Below are positions 34,018 through 43,667 of a stretch of 64,000 nucleotides of DNA, in pieces. Made by a program: the position numbers and the translations under genes. The stretch spans positions 3,658,001 through 3,722,000 of the forward strand of contig NZ_AP014924.1 in NCBI RefSeq assembly GCF_001544015.1. The letters run 5' to 3'. The notes under the pieces are model-generated. The model worked only from the letters and a program-made list of their open reading frames with translations. It was not told where the DNA came from and did not search any database. Source of the DNA: Limnochorda pilosa. Lineage in GTDB: Bacteria > Bacillota > Limnochordia > Limnochordales > Limnochordaceae. Every line of letters starts with the position of its first letter. The stretch's first letter is position 1.

Positions 34018-35427
34018 TCAGGCCTGCCCCTCTCCGTGGCGCCCGGGGCCGGCGTCAAGCGCCCGGAAGAGCGCGCCCAGCAGCAGGTCGTCCTCTTCGG
34101 GACGGACCGTCCGCAGGTCGAGGAAGAGGCGGTCGCCCTCGACGCGGCCCACCACGCTGGGCTCGCCCCACCTCAGCCGCCGTGCCAGATCCTCGAGCTC
34201 CCCCGGAACGCGCAGTTCCAGGCCCGCGGTGGCCAGCTCCTGCCCGGGAAGCGAACCGCCCCCCACCGGGCTGCGCCCTTCGGCCGCCCGCGCTGAGGCG
34301 CTGGGCGGAAGGGCGCCGGCGACCCGGGCCGCAAGCCTTTCCGCCCTGGCCCGCAGGTCCGAAAGCGGCTGGCGAAGCATGCGCCAGATAGGGACCGCGT
34401 CCCCCTCGCCCCGCAGGTAGTGCAGAAGGGTGGCCTGAAGCGCCGCCAGCGTCATCTTGTCGACCCGTACCGCCCGGGCCAGCGGGTGCCGCCGGCAGGC
34501 GTCGACCCACCTGCGCCGACCCAGGATGAGACCGGCCTGGGGCCCCCCCAGGAGCTTGTCGCCGCTGGCCGTCACCAGGTCCGCGCCCGCCCGCAGCACC
34601 TCCTGGATCATGGGCTCGTGCTCCAGGCCCAGCTCGCGGGTCTCCACCAGCACGCCGGAGCCCAGATCTTCGATGAACGGCAGCCCGTGCCCGTGTGCGA
34701 GCTCGGCCAGGCGGCCGCTTTCGACGCTCTCGGTGAAACCTATCTGGCGGAAGTTGCTCTGGTGAACCTTCAGCACGGCGCCCGTGTCCAGGCCGATCGC
34801 CCGCTCGTAGTCGGCGAGTCGGGTCCGGTTGGTGGTGCCGACCTCCCTCAGCCGGCACCCGCTCTGCTCCATCACGTCCGGTATGCGGAAGGAGCCCCCG
34901 ATCTCCACCATCTCGCCCCGGGAGAGCAGCACCTCCCTCCCGGAGGCCACCGCGCTCAGCACCAGGAGCACGGCCGCGGCGTTGTTGTTCACCACCATGG
35001 CCGCCTCGGCTCCGGTCAGCTCCTGAAGCAGGAGCTCTCCATGGCGGTGGCGGGAACCGCGGCGTCCCGTCTCCAGATCGAACTCCAGGTTACTGTAGCC
35101 GGTGGCCGCTCGGGTCGCGGCTGCGGCGGCCTCGTCCGAAAGCGGCGCCCGACCCAGGTTGGTGTGAAGCACCACACCCGTGGCGTTGAGGACTGACCGG
35201 AAAAGGGACCGCCCGGTTCGATCCGTTGCTTCCCGCACCTCACGCTCGAGTTCGGCCACCGAGGGTATCCCTTCGCCCGCGCCCACCGCCTGCCGGTGAG
35301 TCTCGATCACCTCACGGCAGAGCCTCCGGGCCACGGCGTGGCCGAAGCGTGCCTCCGCCTCCCGGCCGGCTTCGGATCGAAGCAGGCGGTCCACCGCAGG
35401 CAGACCCCGCCGCCCCACCCTCTCCAT
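34018..35427 (-). CDS. selA: L-seryl-tRNA(Sec) selenium transferase
   Basis: PLP enzyme converting Ser-tRNA(Sec) to Sec-tRNA(Sec). Signatures: NATGVVLHTNLGRAPLS at about 85-101, GYSNLEFDLETGRRGSRH, VVNNNAAAVLLVL, IEDLGSGVLV and the PLP lysine in TASGDKLLGGPQAGL (about residue 300). I chose ATG 35427, giving 469 residues, the normal length; the frame continues upstream into the htrA promoter region, so the longer version is unlikely. Operon selA-selB. No tRNA-Sec gene is visible in the window. Confidence 0.95.
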   Translation of the reverse strand: MERVGRRGLPAVDRLLRSEAGREAEARFGHAVARRLCREVIETHRQAVGAGEGIPSVAELEREVREATDRTGRSLFRSVLNATGVVLHTNLGRAPLSDEAAAAATRAATGYSNLEFDLETGRRGSRHRHGELLLQELTGAEAAMVVNNNAAAVLLVLSAVASGREVLLSRGEMVEIGGSFRIPDVMEQSGCRLREVGTTNRTRLADYERAIGLDTGAVLKVHQSNFRQIGFTESVESGRLAELAHGHGLPFIEDLGSGVLVETRELGLEHEPMIQEVLRAGADLVTASGDKLLGGPQAGLILGRRRWVDACRRHPLARAVRVDKMTLAALQATLLHYLRGEGDAVPIWRMLRQPLSDLRARAERLAARVAGALPPSASARAAEGRSPVGGGSLPGQELATAGLELRVPGELEDLARRLRWGEPSVVGRVEGDRLFLDLRTVRPEEDDLLLGALFRALDAGPGRHGEGQA

Positions 35428-35518
35428 CTCGCCCCCGGTTCCTTCCGAGGCAGCCACCCTCATCCCCCCGACCCATCCACGAAGAAGCCTTCCACACGGG
35501 CCCTGGCAGAGTTCGGCT

Positions 35519-35548
35519 TTGAAGACGCTCCCGGCGTCGCGGTATAAT
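35519..35548 (+). promoter_or_regulatory. Predicted sigma-A promoter of the HtrA-like gene
   Basis: TTGAAG at 35519-35524, 18-base spacer, perfect TATAAT at 35543-35548. A 7-bp hairpin (CCAGGCG/CGCCTGG, 35582-35604) lies between it and the ribosome site. Confidence 0.7.
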
Positions 35549-35623
35549 GTGGGCTGCAGTGCGAAACCCATTGGTACAGCACCAGGCGCCCCAGGGACGC
35601 CTGGCACCAGAGGAGTGAACACC

Positions 35624-36856
35624 TTGCGACGCGGTCGTCGAACTCTGCTCTACCTGGGCGGCGCGCTCGCCCTGGTTCTCGCCGGCGTCCTCCTGGCCTC
35701 CTTGCTGGGAACACCTTCTCCCATCCGGGCCCAGGACCCCCCGGCCGACACGCAGCAGGCGCCTCCGGCAGAGGAGTCGCCGGCGGCGGCCCTGGCCTTC
35801 CCGGGCGGCAGCCCATCGGCGGTGGCCGACGTAGCCGAGCGCCTCAATCCGGCCACCGTCTACATCGAGGTGACCCTGCCCCAGCAGCCCCGACAACAGC
35901 AACCGTTCAACGATCCGTTCTTCGGCCCCTTCTTCGGTCCCTTCTTCCCACCGGACCAGGGGCGGCCGATGCAGGCGGGTACGGGGTTCATCATCGACCA
36001 GGAGGGGCACGTCCTCACCAACCAGCACGTGGTGGGCAACCTGGGCGGTAAGCAGTCGATCCGGGTCTACCTGGAGACGGCGGACTTCAAGGGCTGGGTG
36101 GACGCGAACCTGATCGGTGCCGACTACCAGCTCGACCTGGCGGTGCTTCAGATTCAGAAGCCTCGCCAGTTGAAGGAGCTCCCTGTGGCACCGTTGGGGA
36201 ACTCCGACGCCATGCGCCCTGGAGATTGGGTGCTGGCCATCGGGAACCCCTTCGGCGAGCAGCTGGGCCTTGCCCATACGGTGACCGTCGGGGTCGTGAG
36301 CGCCCAGGGGCGGCAGATCTCCGTGTGGGATCAGTCCCGCCGCACCCCCCGCACCTACACGGACCTGATGCAAACCGACGCAGCCATCAACGAGGGGAAC
36401 AGCGGCGGACCCCTGATCAACCTGCAGGGTGAGGTCGTCGGCATCAACACCGCCGTCAACACCCAGGCCCAGGGGATCGGCTTCGCCATCCCCATCAACA
36501 CGGCGAAGAAGGTCCTGCAGGACCTCATCGAGCGCGGCATGACCCCTGGGGGTCCGTGGATCGGCGTCTCCTTCACGGACGTGACCGCGGAGATCGCCGG
36601 GGCCTTGGGTCTTTCGTCAACCGACGGCATCGTCGTCTCCGAGGTCATCGCTGGGCAGCCGGCCGAGAAGGCGGGCCTGCAGGCCTACGACGTCATCGTG
36701 GAGCTGAACCGGAAGGCCGTGAAGAACGGCGAGGAGTTCCAGAAGGCGGTCCAGCAGTTGAAACCGGGCGACACGGCTGTCGTCCGGGTGATCCGGGGCG
36801 GCCGGTCCCTCCTGCTCACCGTGGAGGTGGGCGAGCGGCCTCCGGAATTCCGGTAG
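35624..36856 (+). CDS. HtrA/DegP-like serine protease with PDZ domain
   Basis: Envelope quality-control protease. 410 residues with one N-terminal membrane anchor or signal (LLYLGGALALVLAGVLLASLLG). A proline/glutamine-rich linker follows, then a trypsin-fold domain with His in LTNQHVVG, Asp in LDLAVLQI and Ser in NEGNSGGPLI. A C-terminal PDZ domain (VIAGQPAEKAGLQAYDVIVEL) completes it. TTG at 35624 is the likely start because AGAGGAG lies eight bases before it. Regulated from the TATAAT promoter at 35519-35548. Confidence 0.93.
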   Translation: MRRGRRTLLYLGGALALVLAGVLLASLLGTPSPIRAQDPPADTQQAPPAEESPAAALAFPGGSPSAVADVAERLNPATVYIEVTLPQQPRQQQPFNDPFFGPFFGPFFPPDQGRPMQAGTGFIIDQEGHVLTNQHVVGNLGGKQSIRVYLETADFKGWVDANLIGADYQLDLAVLQIQKPRQLKELPVAPLGNSDAMRPGDWVLAIGNPFGEQLGLAHTVTVGVVSAQGRQISVWDQSRRTPRTYTDLMQTDAAINEGNSGGPLINLQGEVVGINTAVNTQAQGIGFAIPINTAKKVLQDLIERGMTPGGPWIGVSFTDVTAEIAGALGLSSTDGIVVSEVIAGQPAEKAGLQAYDVIVELNRKAVKNGEEFQKAVQQLKPGDTAVVRVIRGGRSLLLTVEVGERPPEFR

Positions 36857-36907
36857 GGCGCCCGGACCCGGGCGGGGTCGCCCGAACGAGAACCCACGAA
36901 CGCGCCT

Positions 36908-36949
36908 GCGCCACCGGCTGGGGATACACCTTCCAGGCCGGTGGCGCTT
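36908..36949. terminator. Bidirectional terminator-like hairpin between htrA-like gene and folB
   Basis: GCGCCACCGGCTGG (36908-36921) pairs with CCAGGCCGGTGGCGC (36933-36947) with a single bulge. It lies between convergent genes. No long T-run on either side, so it may act as a transcript end stabiliser. Confidence 0.55.
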
Positions 36950-37006
36950 CCGCGTTCACCCGGCGGCGCCTCGCCCCAAGCACCCTGGCCGCCCGGGCCT
37001 ACCCGC

Positions 37007-37378
37007 TCAATCGGAGAGCTCCACCTGGGCGAAGGCCAGCGGGCCGCCCACCGGGGCCTCCGGCTTCCTTACCCTCACCCGCACGTGGGTCACGGGGCGC
37101 CGGAAGGTGGTCCGTTCCACCCGATCCCGCACGGTACGGAGGATGCGCTCCGCCAGGTGCTCCAGCAGGTGGACGGGCGGTCCCTCCATGATCTCTCGAA
37201 CCATGTCGTAGAGGAGACGGTAGTCCACCGTCTCCTCGATGCGATCGCTCGCCCTGGGCCAGGTGAGGTCCAGCTCCAGCTCCAGGTCCACCTCGAAGGT
37301 CTGGCCCCGCTCCCGTTCCTCCGGCAGCACCCCGTGGTACCCGTGGAAGCGCATGCCCTGCAGGAGGATGCGGTCCAT
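37007..37378 (-). CDS. folB: Dihydroneopterin aldolase
   Basis: Folate pathway enzyme cleaving dihydroneopterin to 6-hydroxymethyl-dihydropterin and glycolaldehyde. Signatures: LLQGMRFHGYHGVLPEERERGQ at the N-terminus, ETVDYRLLYD with the substrate-binding tyrosine, and VHLLEHLAERIL in the centre. The length of 123 residues is typical. It starts 6 bp after ftsH on the same strand. folP and folK are not adjacent. Confidence 0.93.
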   Translation of the reverse strand: MDRILLQGMRFHGYHGVLPEERERGQTFEVDLELELDLTWPRASDRIEETVDYRLLYDMVREIMEGPPVHLLEHLAERILRTVRDRVERTTFRRPVTHVRVRVRKPEAPVGGPLAFAQVELSD

Positions 37379-37384
37379 GCCGGT

Positions 37385-39331
37385 CTACTCCAGGCCCACC
37401 GCGGGCTTGGGCCGCTGCTTCCCAAGACCCTCCTTGGGCGTCCGGCCCTCGGGCCGTTCCGGGGCCTCGGTGGTGGCCGCCGCCACCGACTCGGGCACCT
37501 TGGGCTGCGGCTCGGGCGCAGGCTTCGCCTCCGGCAGCGTGCCCTCCTCCATCAGGTGGCGGAAGGTGGCCTCGTCCACCGTCTCCCGGTCCTTCAGAAC
37601 CTCCACGAGCTTCACGACCCGGTCCCAGTGCTCGGTGAGGATCTGCCGGGCCCGCCGGTGCGCCTCGTCGACCAGGCGGCGGACCTCCTTGTCGATCGCG
37701 GCGGCGACCTCCTCGGAGTAGTTGCGCTCGCGGGCGATGTCGCGGCCGAGGAAGATCTCGCCCTGACGGTTTCCGAAGGTGAGCGGTCCCAGCTCGTCGC
37801 TCATGCCCCACTCCATCACCATGCGCCGCGAGAGGCTCGTGGTCTTCTCCAGGTCGTCCTGGGCGCCGGTGCTGATCTCGTCGAAGGCGACCTCTTCCGC
37901 CGTCCGCCCGCCCAGCATGTGGGCCAGCCGGTCGGTCAGCTCCGCGCGGGTGGCCACGTACCTCTCCTCGGCGGGAAGGGTCATGGTGTAGCCGCCGGCC
38001 ATGCCCCGGCCGATGATGGTCACCTTGTGGACCGGATCCCCGTGCGGAAGGAAGTGGGCGACCACCGCGTGCCCCGCCTCGTGGTAGGCGAAGACCTCCT
38101 TGTCCCGCTCGGTGAGGACCCGCTTCTTCTTTTCGGGCCCCAGGAGGACCCGATCGATGGCCTCCTCGCAATCGGCCATCGTGATCCGCTTGACGCCCCG
38201 CCGGGCCGCCAGGATCGCCGCCTCGTTCATCAGGTTCTCCAGGTCGGCGCCCGAAAAGCCGGGGGTGCGGCGGGCCAGGGTCTCCAAGGAGACGTCCTCG
38301 GCCAGCGGCTTGTTCCGGCTGTGGATCTTCAGGATCTCGATGCGACCCTGCAGGTCGGCCCGGTCGACGATGACCTTCCGGTCGAAGCGGCCGGGACGGA
38401 GGAGGGCCGGGTCCAGCACGTCGGGCCGGTTGGTGGCGGCCATGATGATGATGCCCGTGTTGGGCTCGAAGCCATCCATCTCCACCAGGAGCTGGTTGAG
38501 CGTCTGCTCGCGCTCGTCGTGCCCGCCGCCCAGGCCCGCACCCCGGTGCCGGCCCACCGCGTCCAGCTCGTCGATGAAGACGATGCATGGGCTATTCTTC
38601 TTGGCGGTGTCGAACAGGTCGCGCACCCGGGAAGCGCCCACGCCTACGAACATCTCGACGAAATCGGAGCCTGAGATGCTGAAGAAGGGCACCCCGGCCT
38701 CGCCCGCCACGGCCCGGCCGAGCAGGGTCTTGCCGGTGCCCGGCGGCCCCACCAGGAGCACGCCCTTGGGGATCTTGGCCCCCAGCTCCACGAACTTCTT
38801 GGGGTGCTTCAGGAACTCGACGATCTCCTGAAGCTCCATCTTGGCCTCGTCCAGGCCCGCCACGTCGTCGAAGCGGACCTTGCTCTTCTCCTCGGTGTGG
38901 AGCTTGGCCCGGCTCTTGCCGAAGGACATGGCCCGGTTGTTGCCGCCCTGCATCTGGTTCAGGATGAAGAGCCACAGGCCGACGAAGACCACCAGCATCA
39001 GGACGTTGGGAAGGATGGAGACCCACCACGCCGGGGGCGGTGTGGGCGCCGCGGACACCTGCACACCCTTGGCCAGGAGCTGGTCCGCCAGGTTCGTGAG
39101 GTTCGGGGGGGCAAAGGTCTTGAACTCGGTGCCGTCCTTCATGCGACCGTGGATCTCCTGCTCGCCCACCATCTTGACGCTCGCAATGCGGCCGGCGTTC
39201 AGGGACTGGACGAACTCGGTGTAGTCCAGGTTCCGGGCGCTCTCCGAGGGCGTGTAGAAGGTGCTGACGATCATGACCGCCAGGACCGCGATCAGGAGGT
39301 AGAGGCTCAGGCCTCTGAGGAACCGGTTCAA
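37385..39331 (-). CDS. ftsH: ATP-dependent zinc metalloprotease FtsH
   Basis: Membrane-bound AAA protease that degrades misfolded and regulatory proteins. Two N-terminal membrane segments (about residues 9-26 and 104-126) flank an external domain. Walker A GPPGTGKT at 195-202, Walker B VFIDELD at 251-257, the arginine region GRFDRKV, and the zinc site HEAGH at about 417-421. The C-terminus has a variable proline/alanine-rich tail. 648 residues. TTG 39331 has GGGGAGG eight bases upstream. Confidence 0.97.
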   Translation of the reverse strand: MNRFLRGLSLYLLIAVLAVMIVSTFYTPSESARNLDYTEFVQSLNAGRIASVKMVGEQEIHGRMKDGTEFKTFAPPNLTNLADQLLAKGVQVSAAPTPPPAWWVSILPNVLMLVVFVGLWLFILNQMQGGNNRAMSFGKSRAKLHTEEKSKVRFDDVAGLDEAKMELQEIVEFLKHPKKFVELGAKIPKGVLLVGPPGTGKTLLGRAVAGEAGVPFFSISGSDFVEMFVGVGASRVRDLFDTAKKNSPCIVFIDELDAVGRHRGAGLGGGHDEREQTLNQLLVEMDGFEPNTGIIIMAATNRPDVLDPALLRPGRFDRKVIVDRADLQGRIEILKIHSRNKPLAEDVSLETLARRTPGFSGADLENLMNEAAILAARRGVKRITMADCEEAIDRVLLGPEKKKRVLTERDKEVFAYHEAGHAVVAHFLPHGDPVHKVTIIGRGMAGGYTMTLPAEERYVATRAELTDRLAHMLGGRTAEEVAFDEISTGAQDDLEKTTSLSRRMVMEWGMSDELGPLTFGNRQGEIFLGRDIARERNYSEEVAAAIDKEVRRLVDEAHRRARQILTEHWDRVVKLVEVLKDRETVDEATFRHLMEEGTLPEAKPAPEPQPKVPESVAAATTEAPERPEGRTPKEGLGKQRPKPAVGLE

Positions 39332-39503
39332 GGGTGTGTCCTCCCCTCACCTGCGAACAAAGCGGGCGGGCCAGTGACGCTCGTTTCGTTCGGCCTGGTC
39401 CGCCCGCCTGACGTCGATAGGCTCCGCGTGGACAATGGCTGTGCCGTCCGATTCTGCAAGCCGCGGGAGACACCTCTCCCAAACGGCTGATCCGTTCGAG
39501 GGT

Positions 39504-39532
39504 ATTATACCATAGTCGTTCTCAGGCAACAA
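39504..39532 (-). promoter_or_regulatory. Predicted sigma-A promoter of ftsH
   Basis: On the minus strand: TTGTTG (39532-39527), 17-base spacer, perfect TATAAT (39509-39504). The leader to the ftsH start is about 165 bases. Confidence 0.65.
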
Positions 39533-39604
39533 CGAACCCACTGTACCGCCCGCTGCGACGGCCTTCGTGGGTTCACGAGGGCTCCGGGACGGGTCGACCC
39601 CGGT

Positions 39605-42025
39605 TCACCATCCGCTTCCCGCAACCCGGCCTGTGGCCGGCCCGTCCGGCCGCAGGCGCGCCACCAGCACGGTGGCGTCGTCGTGGCGATCCGGCCCCCA
39701 GAGCTCACGCGCCCGGGCCACAAGGATCTCCGCCAGCACCGCCGGGTCCTCACCGTGGAACCTGGCCACCTCCTCTGCCAGCCAGTCGGGCCGGAAGCGT
39801 CCCCCTGCCTCCCAAAGGCCGTCGCTGGCCAGGATCACCCGATCGTCGGGCCCCAGGGAGACCACACGCACGTCGGCCTCCACCTCGTCCAACACCCCTG
39901 CCGGCGGGCTCTCGCCCTCCACGATCTCCAACCGCCCGGCCCGAACCAGGAGCGAGGGGGCCGCGCCGATCTTGACGATCTCCGCCTCACCGCTGTAGAG
40001 GTCCACCACCAGCATGTCCAGGGTGGCGAAGCGCACCTCAGGCGATCGGGCCCTGAGAAGGGTGTTCAAGGTTCGGACCGACGCGTGCAGCTCCAGCCCC
40101 GCCTCCAGGAGCGACTGGAGCAGCGTCACCGCTGCGTGGCTCTCCTGCCACGCGGGCACCCCCGTGCCCATGCCGTCGCTGAGGACCACCGCCACGCGCC
40201 CGTCCACCAGCTCGGTACGCTCCACGCAGTCACCCGAGTGCAGCTCCCCTTCGCGCAGGACGGCCGCATCGGCCACCTCCAGCGCGTAGCGCCGGCGCGC
40301 CACCAGCTCGAAGCGGCAGCCCATCTGCCCGGGGCCCTCCAAGCAGGAAGCGTTCCACACCGCGTAGGGCCTTCCCAGGCGACGCGAGACCAACGGGGCG
40401 ATGACCCGCTCGCAGTGTCCCGGACCCGGGCATCGACCCCGAAGCTGGCCCGTGACGCGGTACCGGTTGGGTCCCACCCGGCTGCATCGGAGCCGTTTCA
40501 GGTCCACCGTTCCGGCCAGGGTTCTCCGCAGCGCCCGCTCCACCTCCCCCACGTTCTGTGCCCGGTCCTCCACCCGGCTGGCCATGGCGTCCAGTAACCG
40601 GGAGACTCCCCGGAGCTGCTCGGGAAGAAGGACATTGTGCCGATGCGACCGGCCCAGCTCCTCCTGCGCTGTCCGGAAGCGCGGCAGGGTGAGGCCGACG
40701 CCCTTCAACAGCCGGTCGTGGTGGGTGCAGCGGAGGCTCAGCCGCCGGGGTAACCCGGCCTCGGACAGACTCGCCGCCGAGCTCTCCACCGTTCCCACCA
40801 GCTCCACCATGTCCCAGTAGGTCGCATACGCCTCGCGGCCCCAGCACCGTTCGTGCGCGGGGCAGCCCTGGCAAGCCTCAGCATGGACGGCCTGGATGAA
40901 GAGCCCGACCTCCTCGTCGGGCCGCGCCTGCCGCTCGGGCTCGAGCTGGCGGGCCATCCGGTCGAAGAGGCCTCCCACCTTCCGCAGATCCGCCCCCACC
41001 TCGACGCGCAGGTCGGGTTCCTGGGCCGCTTGGCCCCCCGTCCCCCACCGCGCCTCCCAGCGCCGCAGCACCTCGCGCGGCAGCAGGGCGGTAAGGATCG
41101 TCGCCGTCACCGCCGAGAGGAAGACCTGCTCCATGGCCGCAGGGTCCGCCACCTGGGGTGCGGTCAGGAGCAGGCCCGCCCAGAAGCCCGCGAGTGCCGC
41201 CAGGCGTCCAAGCGGCCGCAGCAGACCCGCCACCAACCCCGCCAGGCCCAGCAGCGCCGCCCAGCCCGGCGGGTAGCCGAAGCTCCACGCCCACACCGCC
41301 CCCATCCCCAGTCCGAGGCCTGCACCCGCCCCCGCACCCGCCACCAGGGCGGCGAGCTGCACCAGAACGAACGCGCCAAGCCACCCCGGCTGCAGGAGCT
41401 CGCCGCGCCATCCCCACAGCGCGCTCCCGCACAGGACGACAAGCACGGCCAGACCTAGACTGCGGGGCAGGTCCCACTCCAGGTCCTGCCCTGCCAGGGG
41501 CATCCAGAGGAGGAAGCCAGCCGCAAGACCCAGGGCGGGCAGGATCAGCTCCTGCAGGGCCGCGAGCGATGTCGCCTGGCCGGAAGAGTCCAGCAGGCCC
41601 GCACCACCCTGAAGGACCGCCAGGAGCAGGGCCTGCCAGCCTGGAGCCACCCGCGCTCCCCCGCGGTGCGCCCGCAGGGCCGCGTGGGCGAGGGTGAAGA
41701 GCAGCAGGACCATCAGCTCTCGCCCCACGCTCCCCGGCGCCGTCCTCAGGCCGCCGAGCACCATCCCTCCCACCACGGCCGCCACCCGCCCCCACTGGCC
41801 CGCAGCGGCGGCGGTCGCCCCCAGAGCCCCGGCCCACACCCCTCCCGGCGTTCCGGGCAAGGGGACTCCTACCAGCAGGAACCCGGCCACTCCCAAGGCC
41901 GCAAGGTGCCCCAGCCCCTGCAACCGCTCCCAGGGGAGACGCCGGCCTCCCCGAGATCGTCCCAATGGGGCAAGTCTCGCTGGCGTCGCACGGTACAGGT
42001 GGGCATTCGGGGCATCGGAAGCCAT
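39605..42025 (-). CDS. spoIIE: Stage II sporulation protein E, PP2C-type phosphatase
   Basis: In spore formers SpoIIE dephosphorylates SpoIIAA in the forespore and so releases sigma-F; it also associates with the division septum. The 806-residue protein has about ten hydrophobic segments in residues 40-310, a central FtsZ-interacting-type region, and a C-terminal PP2C domain (about 590-806). Metal-binding aspartates lie in VVLSDGMGTGVPA and ILASDGLWEAGG, with a late DRHDDATVLVARL. I chose ATG 42025, which has GGGAGGG eight bases upstream. It lies next to ftsH, as in Bacillus, but without the intervening tilS/hpt. Confidence 0.93.
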   Translation of the reverse strand: MASDAPNAHLYRATPARLAPLGRSRGGRRLPWERLQGLGHLAALGVAGFLLVGVPLPGTPGGVWAGALGATAAAAGQWGRVAAVVGGMVLGGLRTAPGSVGRELMVLLLFTLAHAALRAHRGGARVAPGWQALLLAVLQGGAGLLDSSGQATSLAALQELILPALGLAAGFLLWMPLAGQDLEWDLPRSLGLAVLVVLCGSALWGWRGELLQPGWLGAFVLVQLAALVAGAGAGAGLGLGMGAVWAWSFGYPPGWAALLGLAGLVAGLLRPLGRLAALAGFWAGLLLTAPQVADPAAMEQVFLSAVTATILTALLPREVLRRWEARWGTGGQAAQEPDLRVEVGADLRKVGGLFDRMARQLEPERQARPDEEVGLFIQAVHAEACQGCPAHERCWGREAYATYWDMVELVGTVESSAASLSEAGLPRRLSLRCTHHDRLLKGVGLTLPRFRTAQEELGRSHRHNVLLPEQLRGVSRLLDAMASRVEDRAQNVGEVERALRRTLAGTVDLKRLRCSRVGPNRYRVTGQLRGRCPGPGHCERVIAPLVSRRLGRPYAVWNASCLEGPGQMGCRFELVARRRYALEVADAAVLREGELHSGDCVERTELVDGRVAVVLSDGMGTGVPAWQESHAAVTLLQSLLEAGLELHASVRTLNTLLRARSPEVRFATLDMLVVDLYSGEAEIVKIGAAPSLLVRAGRLEIVEGESPPAGVLDEVEADVRVVSLGPDDRVILASDGLWEAGGRFRPDWLAEEVARFHGEDPAVLAEILVARARELWGPDRHDDATVLVARLRPDGPATGRVAGSGW

Positions 42026-42089
42026 GATCCAGACCCTCCCGTCCATCATCACGCTGGATCGCCGCCTCGCCGGCGGATGAAGGCGACTG

Positions 42090-42122
42090 GGGGCAGCCCC
42101 ACCCAGTAAAGGAGGCTGCCCC
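42090..42122. repeat. Perfect 9-bp hairpin upstream of spoIIE
   Basis: GGGGCAGCC (42090-42098) and GGCTGCCCC (42114-42122), in the gap between the HD-domain gene and spoIIE. It may end the HD-gene transcript. No T-run. Confidence 0.4.
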
Positions 42123-42262
42123 GCAGTCCGCCGAGCGTCGAGGGGAGAAACGGCTGTCCTCAGGATACCATCGGGGCGCGGCGGGGTCTGTCGAAAGCCT
42201 TGGGCCGGGGCTCGAAAGATTCCATGGTGAGTTCATCCCGATCGGCCGGTCGTCCAGCGCGC

Positions 42263-43576
42263 TCAGGCCTTGGGGCCAGGGTCCTTCCACCACCGGGTGG
42301 GGTAACCGAAGGTCGCCTCGGCCAACGCCCGGGCTCGGGGCTGGGTCCCTGCCGGCACGAAAAGGTAGAGCTTCCACAGCCCCTCGTACTGGGCCTGGAG
42401 AGAGGCCATGCCCCACCGGCGTTGAAGCGGCTCGGGAAGCCGAGTCAAGGGGTGAAGGCCTTCGGACGTTCGCACGGGCACCGTGGCTTCGTTCAGGTAG
42501 CTGGGGGCAGGAACGTAGAGGATCACCTGGTCGTCCGGCACCCCCAGAGCGTCTGCCAGCCTGGCCTCCACCGCTTCCCTGGCGGCGGCGCACCGGTGGT
42601 AGGCCTCCACCAGCCGGTCCCGCCCGTCGGGACCCACCGCATCCAGGTCCAGCACGTAGGCCCGCTTCAGCAGCTCGCGCCGGCGGAGGCCCTGAACCAG
42701 TCGCACGCTCCCAGCGTCCCCTCCGTCTCTTCCCGCCTGCTCCAGGCGTTCCAGGAAGAGCTCGTCGGTGAACTGCTCCAGCTGCCGGGGGTCCCATCCC
42801 CGTTTCAGGACCCGCTCCAACGCCTTGCTTACCATGGCTCCCGCCGCCACCTTGGCGTGATGGAGGTAGACGCGTTCGGTGAGGACGTACCGCATGCGAA
42901 GGACGTGGAGGATCTCCGAGAAGGCATCGGGCCGTTCCACGCCGTGCTCGCTCAGCTCGAGCACCAGCTGGTCGCCCTCGAGCCCGAAGAGGTCCAGGAC
43001 TCGGGCGTCGTACCGCTGGACCAGCCCGGTGAAGTGGGCGTCGCGCAGCAGGTAGTCCAGGAGGTCCGCGTCGACGGTGCCCGCCACCAGATCTCGGCTC
43101 CAGCCCGGGACTTTGGGGTCCCGGCGCCCTCCGGAACGGTCGCCGCGGGCCAGCAGGGCGGTCACCCCTTCCTGCAGGCCCAAGCGGTCCAGCCGCTCTC
43201 CCAACCGGCCCTGCCCCAGCGCGCGCCGGAGCCGCTCGGGGGTGTCGTGCCGGGGAAGCACCCGCCGCTCGTCCTCGAAGGTGTGCCCGAAGGGAACGTG
43301 CGACACGTCGTGGAGGAGGGCTGCGGCCATGACGACGCGGGCTGCGTCCGGCTCCAGCCGGGCGCCGCGGCGAGCGAGCCGCTCCAGGATCCTTCCGGCC
43401 ATGTGGAGGGTGCCCAGACTGTGATCGAAGCGAGTGTGCAGAGTTCCGGGGTAGACCAGGGAAGCGGTGCCCAGCTGCTTGACCCCCCGCAACCGCTGGA
43501 CCTCCGGGGTGTCGAGAAGCTCCACCAGCTCCTGGGTGAGCTCGATGTCGCCATGAACCGGATCCCGGATGATCAC
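42263..43576 (-). CDS. HD-domain phosphohydrolase, dNTPase/SAMHD1-like
   Basis: The N-terminus IIRDPVHGDIELT and LVYPGTLHTRFDHSLGT, followed by LLHDVSHVPFGHTFE with the metal-binding HD pair, match the deoxynucleotide triphosphohydrolase-like HD family (YwfO/SAMHD1 type). A later VDADLLDYLLRDAHFTG supplies the last metal aspartate. 437 residues. GGAGGAGGG precedes the GTG. Substrate not certain: dNTP or other phosphoesters. Confidence 0.85.
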   Translation of the reverse strand: MIIRDPVHGDIELTQELVELLDTPEVQRLRGVKQLGTASLVYPGTLHTRFDHSLGTLHMAGRILERLARRGARLEPDAARVVMAAALLHDVSHVPFGHTFEDERRVLPRHDTPERLRRALGQGRLGERLDRLGLQEGVTALLARGDRSGGRRDPKVPGWSRDLVAGTVDADLLDYLLRDAHFTGLVQRYDARVLDLFGLEGDQLVLELSEHGVERPDAFSEILHVLRMRYVLTERVYLHHAKVAAGAMVSKALERVLKRGWDPRQLEQFTDELFLERLEQAGRDGGDAGSVRLVQGLRRRELLKRAYVLDLDAVGPDGRDRLVEAYHRCAAAREAVEARLADALGVPDDQVILYVPAPSYLNEATVPVRTSEGLHPLTRLPEPLQRRWGMASLQAQYEGLWKLYLFVPAGTQPRARALAEATFGYPTRWWKDPGPKA

Positions 43577-43610
43577 GGGCTTCCCTCCTCCCCTGGTCGG
43601 CCCCTGCCGC

Positions 43611-43644
43611 GGGCGTGCCCGGACCGCTCGGTCCGGGCCCGCCC
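43611..43644 (-). terminator. Terminator-like hairpin after the 2-oxoacid oxidoreductase operon
   Basis: A 15-bp stem with one mismatch (43611-43625 and 43630-43644) and a GCTC loop, 24 bases past the end of the beta-subunit gene and ahead of the HD gene. No T-run follows. Confidence 0.5.
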
Positions 43645-43667
43645 GGAGACCCCCACCTGCTGCAAGG

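Noticed and set aside
36941-38674. 577-codon plus-strand open frame opposite folB and ftsH
   Set aside because: Antisense shadow; ftsH on the minus strand is unambiguous.
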